NCBI GenBank assembly: GCA_002504905.1
Contig: DATY01000026.1
Coordinates: 1 to 30,592, forward strand
Direction: 5' to 3'
DNA length: 30,592 nt
From: Euryarchaeota archaeon UBA605
GTDB taxonomy: Archaea; Thermoplasmatota; Poseidoniia; Poseidoniales; Thalassarchaeaceae
The notes under the pieces are model-generated. The model saw only the letters and a program-made list of their open reading frames with translations, was not told the origin of the DNA and searched no databases. Below are positions 10,301 through 17,149 of this stretch, one piece after another (the first letter of the stretch is position 1; each line of letters opens with the position of its first letter). A program made the translations under genes and the position numbers.

Positions 10301-12963
10301 GTATCATCTCCTGCAGTCCATCTCTCAACTACATCTAACCCTACGTTTCGATTTATCAATGAGGCCCCTTCATTATGTCCCGCCAATATACGAGTACAAC
10401 AATTGTCAGAAAGAGGGCTGCTTAAAGGTACCAATTCAACTGAGAATGTCTCACTAAATCGTGCTGATGTATTCATTGGAGAAATACATTCATCCCACTC
10501 GTAAATATTTCCTTGAATCAATGTCCAACCTGTCCAAGTACAAACTCCACGATTGGTTGCTGCAACTACTCCATCGGCATCGCTCTTGATATCATTAATT
10601 TTGAATGGATCATTATTACCACCAGGAACATCTGTTTCAAAATATTCCCAATCAGAACCATCCCATCTAGCCATCGCTTGATTAGATGTTCCTCCCGAAT
10701 TAGGAACTTCCATTCCGACTATCAGGCCTCCATAATAGTCAAGGTGGAGTGAAAGAACATCGTTATCAGGTAAACCACTCGTTCCGTCAGCGTCCCAAAT
10801 ATCAATAATTTCGCTAGTATATCTATCAATCAATAAGATTCCGAATCCTGTAAGTCCAAAATAAATCACATCCCCATCAACTACTAATGGGGCTGCTTCT
10901 AAGTTATCTGCACCTAGTGATTGCCAAGAGGATAATATAGAAAAATCTTGTAAATTAATTCTCATTACTCCTGAATCAGGAGTTGCGGCATATGCGATAC
11001 CATACCTAGTAACAACATCATTAATGAAATCAGAATCTAAACCATCTTGTTCAGTAATAACATCTGAAAGTGTCATCGAAGAAGTATTAACTAAAGATAA
11101 GCCATCTTCATAATGTCCTACAACTAAAATCTCAGTGTAAGAATCGTGAGAAAGAGATTTTACAGCATTGGAAGCAATTCCCTGAACCGTACCCATGTAT
11201 GAAGCATCGGTATTATCCAATCTTAAGATACCTGAGTTAATTGTTCCAACCCAAACCCAGCCATCTGAATCCTGAACAAATGATGTAATTTCAAAAGGGT
11301 TGCTCACATAATCAGAAATATCTATTGGAGAGAGCCATGTTTGGGTTGCTTCATCAAATCTATCGATTATAGTACCTCCAGAAACCCAAATTTCTCCTTC
11401 TTCGTTATCATCGACAAAAATCACCTGATTCATTTGGTTAGTTGAAGGGCTACTGACAAGGGTTTCTGTTCCATCATTTGTTTCTCCTACTAGACGTCCC
11501 AAAACACCAGAACCATCGCCTACTAGTACTAACCCGGAATCAGGACTTCTTGCTTTACCGAGATTTGGCCATGAAATTATTTCATTACCGTTATCTTTCA
11601 AATCAAAGACTGTTAATTGTCTCTGAGATGAGAAAAATAGTGCGTTTGTGTCATATGTATGAACTGTATTAGAAGCCAGGATATACAACCATCCTTCAGT
11701 CAGACCGAAGCCTATTACTTGGTTAGAGGCTAACCAATTACTAGTTGACCATGTTGCCATCCAAGAATTTGAGGCTAGATTGCGACGATCAATTCCAGCA
11801 TTCTCTGTTGCAATCAATAATTGAGAACCTAATAATTGTAGGTCATTAATCATATCAGAACTTAAGAAATTGCCTGTATTCCATAGCACATTGCTATCTA
11901 CTGAAACTAAGGTTCCATTAACTCCAGGAGATGTTGAAAAACCTAGGAAATGGAGGCCCTGATATGTGGAAATGTAGACATCATTACCTGTAGATACTAT
12001 GTCAGTGGCTGTCTTAATGGCACCTCCAGGACAATAATAGTAAGATTCCCAACTGCTATCGCTGATGTAGTAGACATTGCATCCAGAGGTTGCCCAAACT
12101 GTACCGTAATCATCAACCGTGATAGCGTCGAATGTTTGAGCATCAGAGATTAATGATGTTTCCAAAATGGATGAATCGGAAAGGCTGCGTTGTAATATTG
12201 TTCCATTGGAAGTTCCTATCAAGAGACGATTTCTCATTTCATCTACTGCAAGACTTCTGCCATATACATCAGATTCAATATCGATAATAATCGTAGATGT
12301 TTGGTCATCTAAATGTAATAAATCATCCCCCAAAAGAATGTATAATCTCCCATCAACAGGATTCACTGCACTATCGTATATCTCAATATCTAATGATGAA
12401 AAAGAAACCTTTGGATCGGCGGGACGCAATGCTTCCATGACTAAGTCAGTTATAGAAATCCCAGTAGGTAATTGCCAACTAGTGTCACTTACAGAATTTG
12501 GTTGCAAGCGAGCGTCAAGAATACCTTCAGAATTAACATCTGGTTGATTTTCAGAGAACGAATTTTGCATTCCGAAACCTCCTAGATCAGTCCAATCGAG
12601 GATTGGTGTTTGAGTATCTAGAAGAGTTATCTGTGGCTCATATGCCCACAAACCATCGGAACCATTTACTTTTACTTCGAAAGTCATATTGTCAATTAAT
12701 GCGCCTGGAGCAAAATCAAGAAATAAATCGCCATATGCAAAGGTCCCATTGGATGGATTAGCTCCCTCTGCAGATAATTCAATCCATCCGGTATCATTAC
12801 TTCCGCCTGCGCCCCAAGCACCTGGAATCGTATTCATAGATTCAGAAGTTTCTTCTAGGTTCGGGGACTCAAAAGAAGACCATGGTAACAGTAGCATCAA
12901 AGCCACCAAAATCATTGCCATTCGCTTCTGGGGGCCAGAAACCGAATCATACACTATGCGCAT
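4384..12963 (-). CDS. Giant cell-surface protein: beta-propeller repeats, FN3-like modules, C-terminal membrane anchor, acidic tail
   Basis: This 2,859-residue protein starts with a basic and hydrophobic signal peptide (residues 1-30, core AMILVALMLLLPW). A beta-sandwich-like region follows (about 45-190). From about 190 to 1,920 it is filled with short repeats of the form IWVGTxxGIxRxD alternating with GLPxNxV segments, such as DGWVWVGTINSGILRLD and GLPDNDVLSLHLD. These resemble the two-component-regulator propeller repeat seen in bacterial hybrid sensors, and suggest several propellers. Six fibronectin III-like modules follow (about 1,980-2,715), several opening with a Pro-Pro motif and a DxxDDGG...W strand. 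A single membrane helix is at about 2,722-2,742, then KPKGR, and a cytoplasmic tail of about 117 residues very rich in Asp and Glu. Many NxS/T sites suggest glycosylation. It is probably an anchored adhesin or ligand-binding surface protein. No kinase or catalytic domain is visible. Confidence 0.88.
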   Translation of the reverse strand: MRIVYDSVSGPQKRMAMILVALMLLLPWSSFESPNLEETSESMNTIPGAWGAGGSNDTGWIELSAEGANPSNGTFAYGDLFLDFAPGALIDNMTFEVKVNGSDGLWAYEPQITLLDTQTPILDWTDLGGFGMQNSFSENQPDVNSEGILDARLQPNSVSDTSWQLPTGISITDLVMEALRPADPKVSFSSLDIEIYDSAVNPVDGRLYILLGDDLLHLDDQTSTIIIDIESDVYGRSLAVDEMRNRLLIGTSNGTILQRSLSDSSILETSLISDAQTFDAITVDDYGTVWATSGCNVYYISDSSWESYYYCPGGAIKTATDIVSTGNDVYISTYQGLHFLGFSTSPGVNGTLVSVDSNVLWNTGNFLSSDMINDLQLLGSQLLIATENAGIDRRNLASNSWMATWSTSNWLASNQVIGFGLTEGWLYILASNTVHTYDTNALFFSSQRQLTVFDLKDNGNEIISWPNLGKARSPDSGLVLVGDGSGVLGRLVGETNDGTETLVSSPSTNQMNQVIFVDDNEEGEIWVSGGTIIDRFDEATQTWLSPIDISDYVSNPFEITSFVQDSDGWVWVGTINSGILRLDNTDASYMGTVQGIASNAVKSLSHDSYTEILVVGHYEDGLSLVNTSSMTLSDVITEQDGLDSDFINDVVTRYGIAYAATPDSGVMRINLQDFSILSSWQSLGADNLEAAPLVVDGDVIYFGLTGFGILLIDRYTSEIIDIWDADGTSGLPDNDVLSLHLDYYGGLIVGMEVPNSGGTSNQAMARWDGSDWEYFETDVPGGNNDPFKINDIKSDADGVVAATNRGVCTWTGWTLIQGNIYEWDECISPMNTSARFSETFSVELVPLSSPLSDNCCTRILAGHNEGASLINRNVGLDVVERWTAGDDTQRARVVKVDDILYIGFENTGIGRYNLTSQEWLQTWDGDQGFIDDDDVTVLIPGHVENTIWAGGDFGLTLIDVVNETVLIAWNRGSNSGGPTLSNSAPQNIVIVDDILHYSTQRSTAWWQSNDLIWRINLSSNSSESTIDVGQELGWNGKIHSIGQVSEELWIGIRPTQYWNDGDGTIARWNVTNETWETPLDTIGSVERVNAQFLGECFPINVSSCELWIAYGDNILRRFSAQTMTLLDEWTDIPGPIRGIVEYQDDYLFASMDGILRWEPDNETWLDSWVVNDGLPSDANDELYTMIVVGDDLWAGSYSGGGWTTNSEIIRKNGTSGNWTTWNLGSAGIPSGYTADIEVCDDIVHIAVGAVNWWGNQGGIARYDLSDHDSDGITDEWITSLLTSNGLADNDPRALACDEANRVMYVGFDEEGVGIARYNYNTDQFLSTLTNSADGISEDRIFPGGMLHDGNVLLAAHQFDTAGGISRIITSGTSTVNGQILSPGMDGCSIVKAPSSSTPVYAIGRSGQTSGVNRVDRLDSTGLIESGFDELTGLTSGKILNIISNETNIWATSSLGWNSFYASSVLQGELVNGSVRWQYGYSFDGDIINDISLDGDKLWVTTAGNGLYKIDLISRTLTPTSSALHSQMDGMFIAEDGTMYVGLMGESGTSAGYQAFNTNTENWGQGSLIAGLPSNIVRDFLEVDNHVLIATNGGIGMYNLTKDGWDSPITSYNGLPSPIIEHLMLLDSPIQGNGTILAGGLAGLTVLEAGTYSIQNTIDYSDGLIGNRVSGILFADSVTREVTIGNSSIIQHHNASIFISHNGQGATRPGVAAWDVDRDFQNGTYLIDMIPSNNVLNLAADSWGVHVATDIAPIVHWNGTMGQMEAGTNPSNLLSWPPVRMVSNGNYLVLIGSGGINLLDVENSHSVIASTSASGFNNAFIESNSLYVVAEDGLHVWEGSLIEQPREYQRRAEPIFTVFGGRQWEITSTTHPGMSTVLVNSSDPLSIPNDSNSLPGVLPMYNGAMTITSPISSSNVWARSVSLNYSGSWDLAGRNPAIEAGFQNAISNVGPGSNSVQLHVQMQSPMNGTISVRMTYDWERIEVPTVMTSFENRDNDGGGVLEATWLPSEDAAWYGYRVYIWDSTNMPSWEPTKQDLDDFAGYMHVPFWSQTSATIIEADHNGIMSTLIDGNKYRAAIVTEYADGSVGEPMSWPFNATPIDEVPSPPEWLTANPISGGTAGTIYAEWSACTEMDPAKTRIWAVEQEITNALALTNNYDISSISGNNTVLQLNPGSTYWFAAVCVDESGQSDPLNATIIGPIVTAGGLDDGIPPMPIEGTTAIDVPDDEGGQIQVSWIPNEEDDCTFYTIFALPATSWQPPNNVDGWPVSSYVSNCSSNSTIISSFGDSPFLDDTTYWIGVVASDDWGNQDLSNVLVVEVTPQSNNGGVGIPPARVDGLLAFDHPEDDGTAIDIIWNRSLATDFAFYTIWVSDFYQEDLTESWNNCSESPLSCGLITLNQQQIGGAFQLQMTVEKAHYGDIISQSSSSSIIPEIPLYVTITTHDIHGNVFLTDMQNYMVLVIPSDNSGDVFPPPRINPPQLTDRPSDDGDGVFVIFQESEASDIYEYWIFAETVPFSSLVNRQPAMIVDRDVEMPILLQQFSDGSPLAPNIMFWVSVIPVDSSGNYWDEGIKTSSIALINENILDPGLHIPEIGGIIAYWDSTGTRIQIEWDDKNDPVIESYYIFLSSTPFEDTRDADTSQNVVKPYSSYTWQANPSETGNQYSLSNENSYWIAIVGFDGEVHRLAVDPLEIQPWSESAFGSDSDGLDDSGVSWINQLIDGDMNMIIALVSAIMILLGGVLILKPKGRSAPQPWEMGTLEVEMEEQMYDEGFGIEDDFSDDDFIPDNVEDVQFDEQINIDPSPPKPIDNQIVDELLVDEEDIDLDDLSDLADDFDLDDLDDMAEELSESEEDIDTSFIDDIL

Positions 12964-12979
12964 TAATCCAATCGCGTCG

Positions 12980-12987
12980 TTTTATAC
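12980..12987 (-). promoter_or_regulatory. TATA box for the giant surface protein
   Basis: The minus strand reads GTATAAAA at 17-24 nt before the ATG at 12963. It is a good archaeal TATA match, and its distance suggests a leaderless or nearly leaderless transcript. No Shine-Dalgarno sequence precedes this start, which agrees. Confidence 0.55.
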
Positions 12988-13070
12988 ATTATCAAAGAAT
13001 TGGGCGAATGTGCTATTTATGCTCAGCACCGTAGGTGATATTTTTTTCACTTAAATAACAAAAAAGAGTG

Positions 13071-13078
13071 TATTTAAG
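13071..13078 (+). promoter_or_regulatory. Possible TATA box for the malic enzyme gene
   Basis: TATTTAAG on the plus strand would place transcription near 13100. That is about 27 nt before an ATG at 13127, which is preceded by an AGGTAAGAG ribosome-binding-like sequence. This spacing supports 13127 as the original start of malic enzyme (see the gene entry). Confidence 0.45.
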
Positions 13079-13102
13079 GCTGATAATATGAATCAGTAAT
13101 AT

Positions 13103-13139
13103 CGGATAGCATCATAGGTAAGAGATATGCCGGATAGCA
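13103..13139 (+). repeat. Short direct repeat upstream of malic enzyme
   Basis: CGGATAGCA occurs at 13103-13111 and again at 13131-13139, 28 nt apart (start to start), on either side of the likely ribosome-binding site and first ATG. It could be a regulator site or chance; nothing else supports a function. Confidence 0.25.
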
Positions 13140-13155
13140 CACAGGGGATGTAATC

Positions 13156-15438
13156 CTGACAGATAAACAACTTCGAAGAGATGCTCTGGAATACCATTCA
13201 TCCAAGCCAACTGGGAAAATAACCGTGGTTCCCACAAAGCCTCATGGTACACAAAGAGATTTGTCACTAGCATATTCTCCAGGCGTAGCCTATCCATGTA
13301 AAGAAATAGAGAAAAATCCTGATGCTGCATTCAATTATACTTCCAAAGGAAATCTAGTAGCAGTAATTAGTAATGGAACTGCAGTATTAGGTCTTGGAAA
13401 CATAGGCGCACTGGCCGGAAAACCAGTAATGGAAGGAAAAGGTCTTTTGTTCAAAGCATTTGCTGATATCGATGTTTTTGATATTGAAATAGATCGAACA
13501 GATGTGGATGAATTTGTTGAAGCGGTTAAGGCTATCTCACCGACTTTTGGAGGAATTAACCTAGAGGATATTAAAGCACCCGAGTGCTTTGAAATTGAAA
13601 AAAGATTAATCAAAGAATTGGACATTCCAGTAATGCACGATGATCAACATGGAACTGCAATAATCTCTGGTGCTGCTCTATTAAATGGCTTGGAAGTTGT
13701 GGGGAAAAATATCGGTGACATAAGGGTAGTAGTTTCTGGTGCTGGTGCATCTGCTATTTCTTGTGCACGTCACTATATTCGTTTAGGAGTAAAAAAGGAA
13801 AATTTACTAATGGTTGATTCTAAAGGAATCTTGACAGTAAAACGTTCAAAAAACGGTGAATTGAATGAATATAAGGATGAATTTGCAAGAGAAATGAAAG
13901 ATGGAAATTTAGAAACAGCCATGAAAGGTTGTGATGTTTTTCTCGGACTTTCTAAAGGTGGAATTGTAAGTAAAAAGATGGTTAAATCAATGGCTGACAG
14001 ACCTCTAATTTTTGCATTAGCTAATCCTGACCCGGAAATATTACCTGACGATGTCTTAGATGTTAGAGGGGATGCAATCGTGGCTACAGGAAGATCCGAT
14101 TATCCTAATCAAATTAACAATGTACTGGGTTTCCCTTACATTTTCCGAGGCGCGCTTGATGTCAGAGCAACAGAGATTACTGAAAATATGAAAATGGCGG
14201 CAACTCATGCTATAGCAAATCTAGCTAAAGAAACTGTTCCCGATGATGTTGCTGCAGCCTATGAAGGTGAGCAAATACAATTTGGTCCCGATTACATAAT
14301 CCCAAAACCATTTGATGCTAGAGTACTGATTTGGGAAGCAAGTGCAGTGGCACAAGCTGCTGTCGATGAAGGCGTATCTAAACTAAGTAAAAAAGAGTTC
14401 AATATCGAAAAATATCGTGAAGAATTAGAAGCCAGATTGGGACTTACTCGCTCAATTATGAGACGTGTAATTAATAGAGCACGCAGAGATAAAAAGAAAA
14501 TTGTATTTGCAGAAGGAGAGCACCCTACAATAATCAAAGCAGCAGCTCAATGTATTTCTGAAAATATATGTGAACCAATATTGTTAGGGCACACAAAAAG
14601 AATCAATGCTGTTAAGGAAGAATTGGGTCTTGAATTTGAATGTGAAAGTATTGATGTAAGATACGATCCCAGAAGAAGAGGTTCTTATGCAAAGGAATTC
14701 CATAAATTAAGAGGAAGGAAAGGACTCACTATGGAAGATTCTATTAGATTACTGAAAACTACTACATATTTTGGGCCAATGATGGTTCATATGGGTGATG
14801 CTGATGGTTATCTTGGAGGAATCTCTCATAATTATCCAGATATAGTAAAACCATGCTTACAAACAATTGGCCCTGCAATCGACACTCATCGAATTGTAGG
14901 AATGTACATGATGACCGTGAATGGTCAGTTGATGTTCATTGGGGATGCAACAATAAATATCTATCCAGATTCAAGAACCTTAGCTGAGATTGCAGTTCAG
15001 ACTGCGAAAGTAGCAAGAAGATTTGGAGTGAAACCGAAGGTTGCAATGCTGTCTTTCTCAAACTTTGGAACTAGTGGTGAAATGAGGACTGATCGTATTG
15101 AAGAAGCAATTGAAATGGCTAGAGAGATAGATCCAGGAATTGTAATTGATGGCCCTATGCAAGCAGATACAGCTTTGATTGAAGAGATTCAAGAGAATTA
15201 TCCATTCATGGAATTTGATGGACCCGCTAATGTCCTAATCTGCCCCAATTTAGCATCTGCAAATATTGCATATAAGTTACTACAAAGAGTTGCTGGAGCA
15301 GAAATGACTGGGCCGATACTTGAAGGACTGGCAAAGCCGGCACACGTTCTTCAAAGAGACGACAGTGTTAGAGAAGTTGTACATATGGCTGCTATTTGTG
15401 CAGTTGATGCTCAAAGGCATGCAACACAAAAACTGTAA
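13156..15438 (+). CDS. maeB: NADP-type malic enzyme fused to a phosphotransacetylase-like domain
   Basis: The protein decarboxylates malate to pyruvate with reduction of NAD(P). Residues conserved in MaeB are present: LAYSPGV, the lysine-bearing GKGLLFKAFADIDVFDIE segment, the HDDQHGTA motif and a GAGASA dinucleotide fold. The C-terminal 330 or so residues (from about FAEGEHPTIIKAA) form the phosphotransacetylase-like domain typical of large MaeB proteins, where it is usually regulatory. Total length of about 760 matches the family. The start is a problem. The first ordinary start in frame is GTG at 13225, yet the codons before it encode LRRDALEYHSSKPTGKITVV, which aligns with conserved MaeB sequence. 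The upstream frame is closed at 13135 and offers only CTG (13156). One extra G in the 13144-13147 run would join the frame to ATG 13127. Its 3' end faces pckA across 5 bp. Confidence 0.93.
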   Translation: MTDKQLRRDALEYHSSKPTGKITVVPTKPHGTQRDLSLAYSPGVAYPCKEIEKNPDAAFNYTSKGNLVAVISNGTAVLGLGNIGALAGKPVMEGKGLLFKAFADIDVFDIEIDRTDVDEFVEAVKAISPTFGGINLEDIKAPECFEIEKRLIKELDIPVMHDDQHGTAIISGAALLNGLEVVGKNIGDIRVVVSGAGASAISCARHYIRLGVKKENLLMVDSKGILTVKRSKNGELNEYKDEFAREMKDGNLETAMKGCDVFLGLSKGGIVSKKMVKSMADRPLIFALANPDPEILPDDVLDVRGDAIVATGRSDYPNQINNVLGFPYIFRGALDVRATEITENMKMAATHAIANLAKETVPDDVAAAYEGEQIQFGPDYIIPKPFDARVLIWEASAVAQAAVDEGVSKLSKKEFNIEKYREELEARLGLTRSIMRRVINRARRDKKKIVFAEGEHPTIIKAAAQCISENICEPILLGHTKRINAVKEELGLEFECESIDVRYDPRRRGSYAKEFHKLRGRKGLTMEDSIRLLKTTTYFGPMMVHMGDADGYLGGISHNYPDIVKPCLQTIGPAIDTHRIVGMYMMTVNGQLMFIGDATINIYPDSRTLAEIAVQTAKVARRFGVKPKVAMLSFSNFGTSGEMRTDRIEEAIEMAREIDPGIVIDGPMQADTALIEEIQENYPFMEFDGPANVLICPNLASANIAYKLLQRVAGAEMTGPILEGLAKPAHVLQRDDSVREVVHMAAICAVDAQRHATQKL

Positions 15439-15443
15439 TTTCC

Positions 15444-17072
15444 CTAGTCTAAAACTTTAGGAGAGGCAGATAATACTTCTTCGCTACAGCCCTCTGAATA
15501 CTGTTCGAAATTTTCAATAAACATCTGTGCAAGTAAGTTTGCAACATTATCAAATCTTTTCTTATCAGGCCAAGTTTGTCTGGGTTGGAGAATTTCATCA
15601 GGAACTCCTTCACAAGATGTAGGGATGTTGAATCCAAATCTTTCATCTTCTACAAATATAACATCATCAAGAGAACCGTCTAAGGCTGCATTTAGTAACG
15701 CCCTAGTCCATTTGATACGAATCCTACTCGATTCACCATAGCCACCTGCTACCCAGCCTGTATTAATGAGCCAACAATTAGCATTATGTTCACGTATCTT
15801 GGCGGAAAGAAGATCCGCATACACACTGGGATGTCTTGGCATAAATGGCGCACCAAAACACGTTGAAAATGTGGCCTGAGGTTCAGTAATACCAATTTCT
15901 GTACCTGCAACTTTAGCAGTATAACCTGATATGAAATGGTAAGCTGCTTGTTCCGGAGTTAATCTAGAAAGTGGAGGTAGTACTCCAAACGCATCACAAG
16001 TTAGGAATACAACATCTTTAGGATGTCCCGCCATGGAATCAGGAGTACGGTTTTCAATTGACTCAATTGGGTAAGAACCACGAGTATTTTGAGTCAAAGT
16101 TCCATCTTCAAAATCAGGTACACCATTAGCATCCAATATAACATTCTCTAAGATTGAACCCGGCATTCTAGTAGTAGCAAAAATAGCAGGTTCATCTTCT
16201 TTAGAAAGTCCTATGAGTTTAGCATAGCAACCACCTTCAAAATTGAAAACCCCATCATCTGACCAACCATGTTCATCGTCTCCAATTAGTGCTCTTGCTG
16301 GATCAGCAGAAAGTGTTGTTTTACCAGTGCCTGATAAACCAAAAAATAATGCTGAATTTTTATAGTCAGTATTTGCTGAACAGTGCATTGGAAGTAATCC
16401 TTTAGCAGGTAGAATATGATTCATGATTGTGAAAATCGCTTTCTTGATTTCACCAGCATAATGTGTACCTCCAATTATAACAAGCCCTCTATCTAAAGCC
16501 AATATTACAAAAACTCCTGAATTTGTCCCATCTACTTTAGGATCAGCTAACAATTCTGGAGCATGGAGAATAGTATATTCTGGCTCATGATTCACTAATT
16601 TACTTGGGTCACTTCTTACAAACATATTGTGAAAGAAAGATGCATGCCATGCTTTCTCTGTAATCAGTCGTACTGGCATTGAGTATTTCGGATCAGCACC
16701 ACAATGAGCGTCTTTAACGAATAAAATATCTCTACTATCCAAATAATTTTGAACCTTTAATAGTAAATTATCGAATATCTCTGAAGATGTTGATTTATTC
16801 ACTTCTCCCCACCAAACATCATCCGTAAGTCCCGACTCTTCAACAATGAATCTATCATTAGGTGAACGGCCTGTTCTCTCGCCAGTAGTTGCTAATAAAA
16901 CTCCGTGTGATGTCATTGTTGCCTCACCTCTATTAACTGCGATTTGATGAAGTTCTTCCCAACCAAGGTTCCAGTGTACTGCACCCTTAGGATCAAGGCC
17001 GTGACTTGCTAATGAGGTGGCAAATTCTGATGGGCCTGTGCCTTTCGACGACGTCTCCATGGGCATTGACAA
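15444..17072 (-). CDS. pckA: Phosphoenolpyruvate carboxykinase (ATP)
   Basis: This enzyme interconverts oxaloacetate plus ATP with phosphoenolpyruvate, CO2 and ADP in the cytoplasm, the first committed step of gluconeogenesis. The 542-residue length is typical of the ATP-dependent type. Visible motifs are the PEPCK-specific region FVKDAHCGADPKY, the P-loop GLSGTGKTTLSAD (about residues 240-252), the second kinase motif LIGDDEHGW with metal-binding aspartates, and the FEGGCYAK segment. The frame opens with TTG at 17072, preceded by GTGAT five nt upstream; ATG codons at 17066 and 17060 are alternative starts, and either would leave the enzyme complete. Facing malic enzyme tail to tail, it covers the same C3/C4 node. 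The gene is divergent from the giant membrane protein and shares its short promoter region. Confidence 0.96.
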   Translation of the reverse strand: MSMPMETSSKGTGPSEFATSLASHGLDPKGAVHWNLGWEELHQIAVNRGEATMTSHGVLLATTGERTGRSPNDRFIVEESGLTDDVWWGEVNKSTSSEIFDNLLLKVQNYLDSRDILFVKDAHCGADPKYSMPVRLITEKAWHASFFHNMFVRSDPSKLVNHEPEYTILHAPELLADPKVDGTNSGVFVILALDRGLVIIGGTHYAGEIKKAIFTIMNHILPAKGLLPMHCSANTDYKNSALFFGLSGTGKTTLSADPARALIGDDEHGWSDDGVFNFEGGCYAKLIGLSKEDEPAIFATTRMPGSILENVILDANGVPDFEDGTLTQNTRGSYPIESIENRTPDSMAGHPKDVVFLTCDAFGVLPPLSRLTPEQAAYHFISGYTAKVAGTEIGITEPQATFSTCFGAPFMPRHPSVYADLLSAKIREHNANCWLINTGWVAGGYGESSRIRIKWTRALLNAALDGSLDDVIFVEDERFGFNIPTSCEGVPDEILQPRQTWPDKKRFDNVANLLAQMFIENFEQYSEGCSEEVLSASPKVLD

Positions 17073-17101
17073 TATGAATCACTTTTCAATCATTACGTAG
17101 A

Positions 17102-17119
17102 GATATAATGAATATATAT
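17102..17119. promoter_or_regulatory. Overlapping divergent TATA elements between pckA and the giant membrane protein
   Basis: GATATAATGAATATATATC holds two TATA-like elements. ATATATAT at 17112-17119 lies about 34 nt before ATG 17150 on the plus strand. On the minus strand, ATTATATC (17102-17109) lies about 35-40 nt before the pckA starts. The two promoters therefore appear to overlap, and a factor bound here could affect both genes. Confidence 0.5.
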
Positions 17120-17149
17120 CTAAGACTTAATGAAAAAGGGGATGAGATT

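Noticed and set aside
12167..12547. 126-codon plus-strand frame inside the giant surface gene
   Set aside because: Antisense shadow of the propeller repeat coding sequence; no independent start signal or domain.
4384..12963. Hybrid two-component sensor
   Set aside because: Propeller repeats are similar, but there is no histidine kinase, receiver or DNA-binding domain after the membrane helix.
17108..17149. Upstream ATG as start of the giant membrane protein
   Set aside because: It overlaps the predicted TATA element and lies before the likely transcription start; ATG 17150 has a better upstream sequence.
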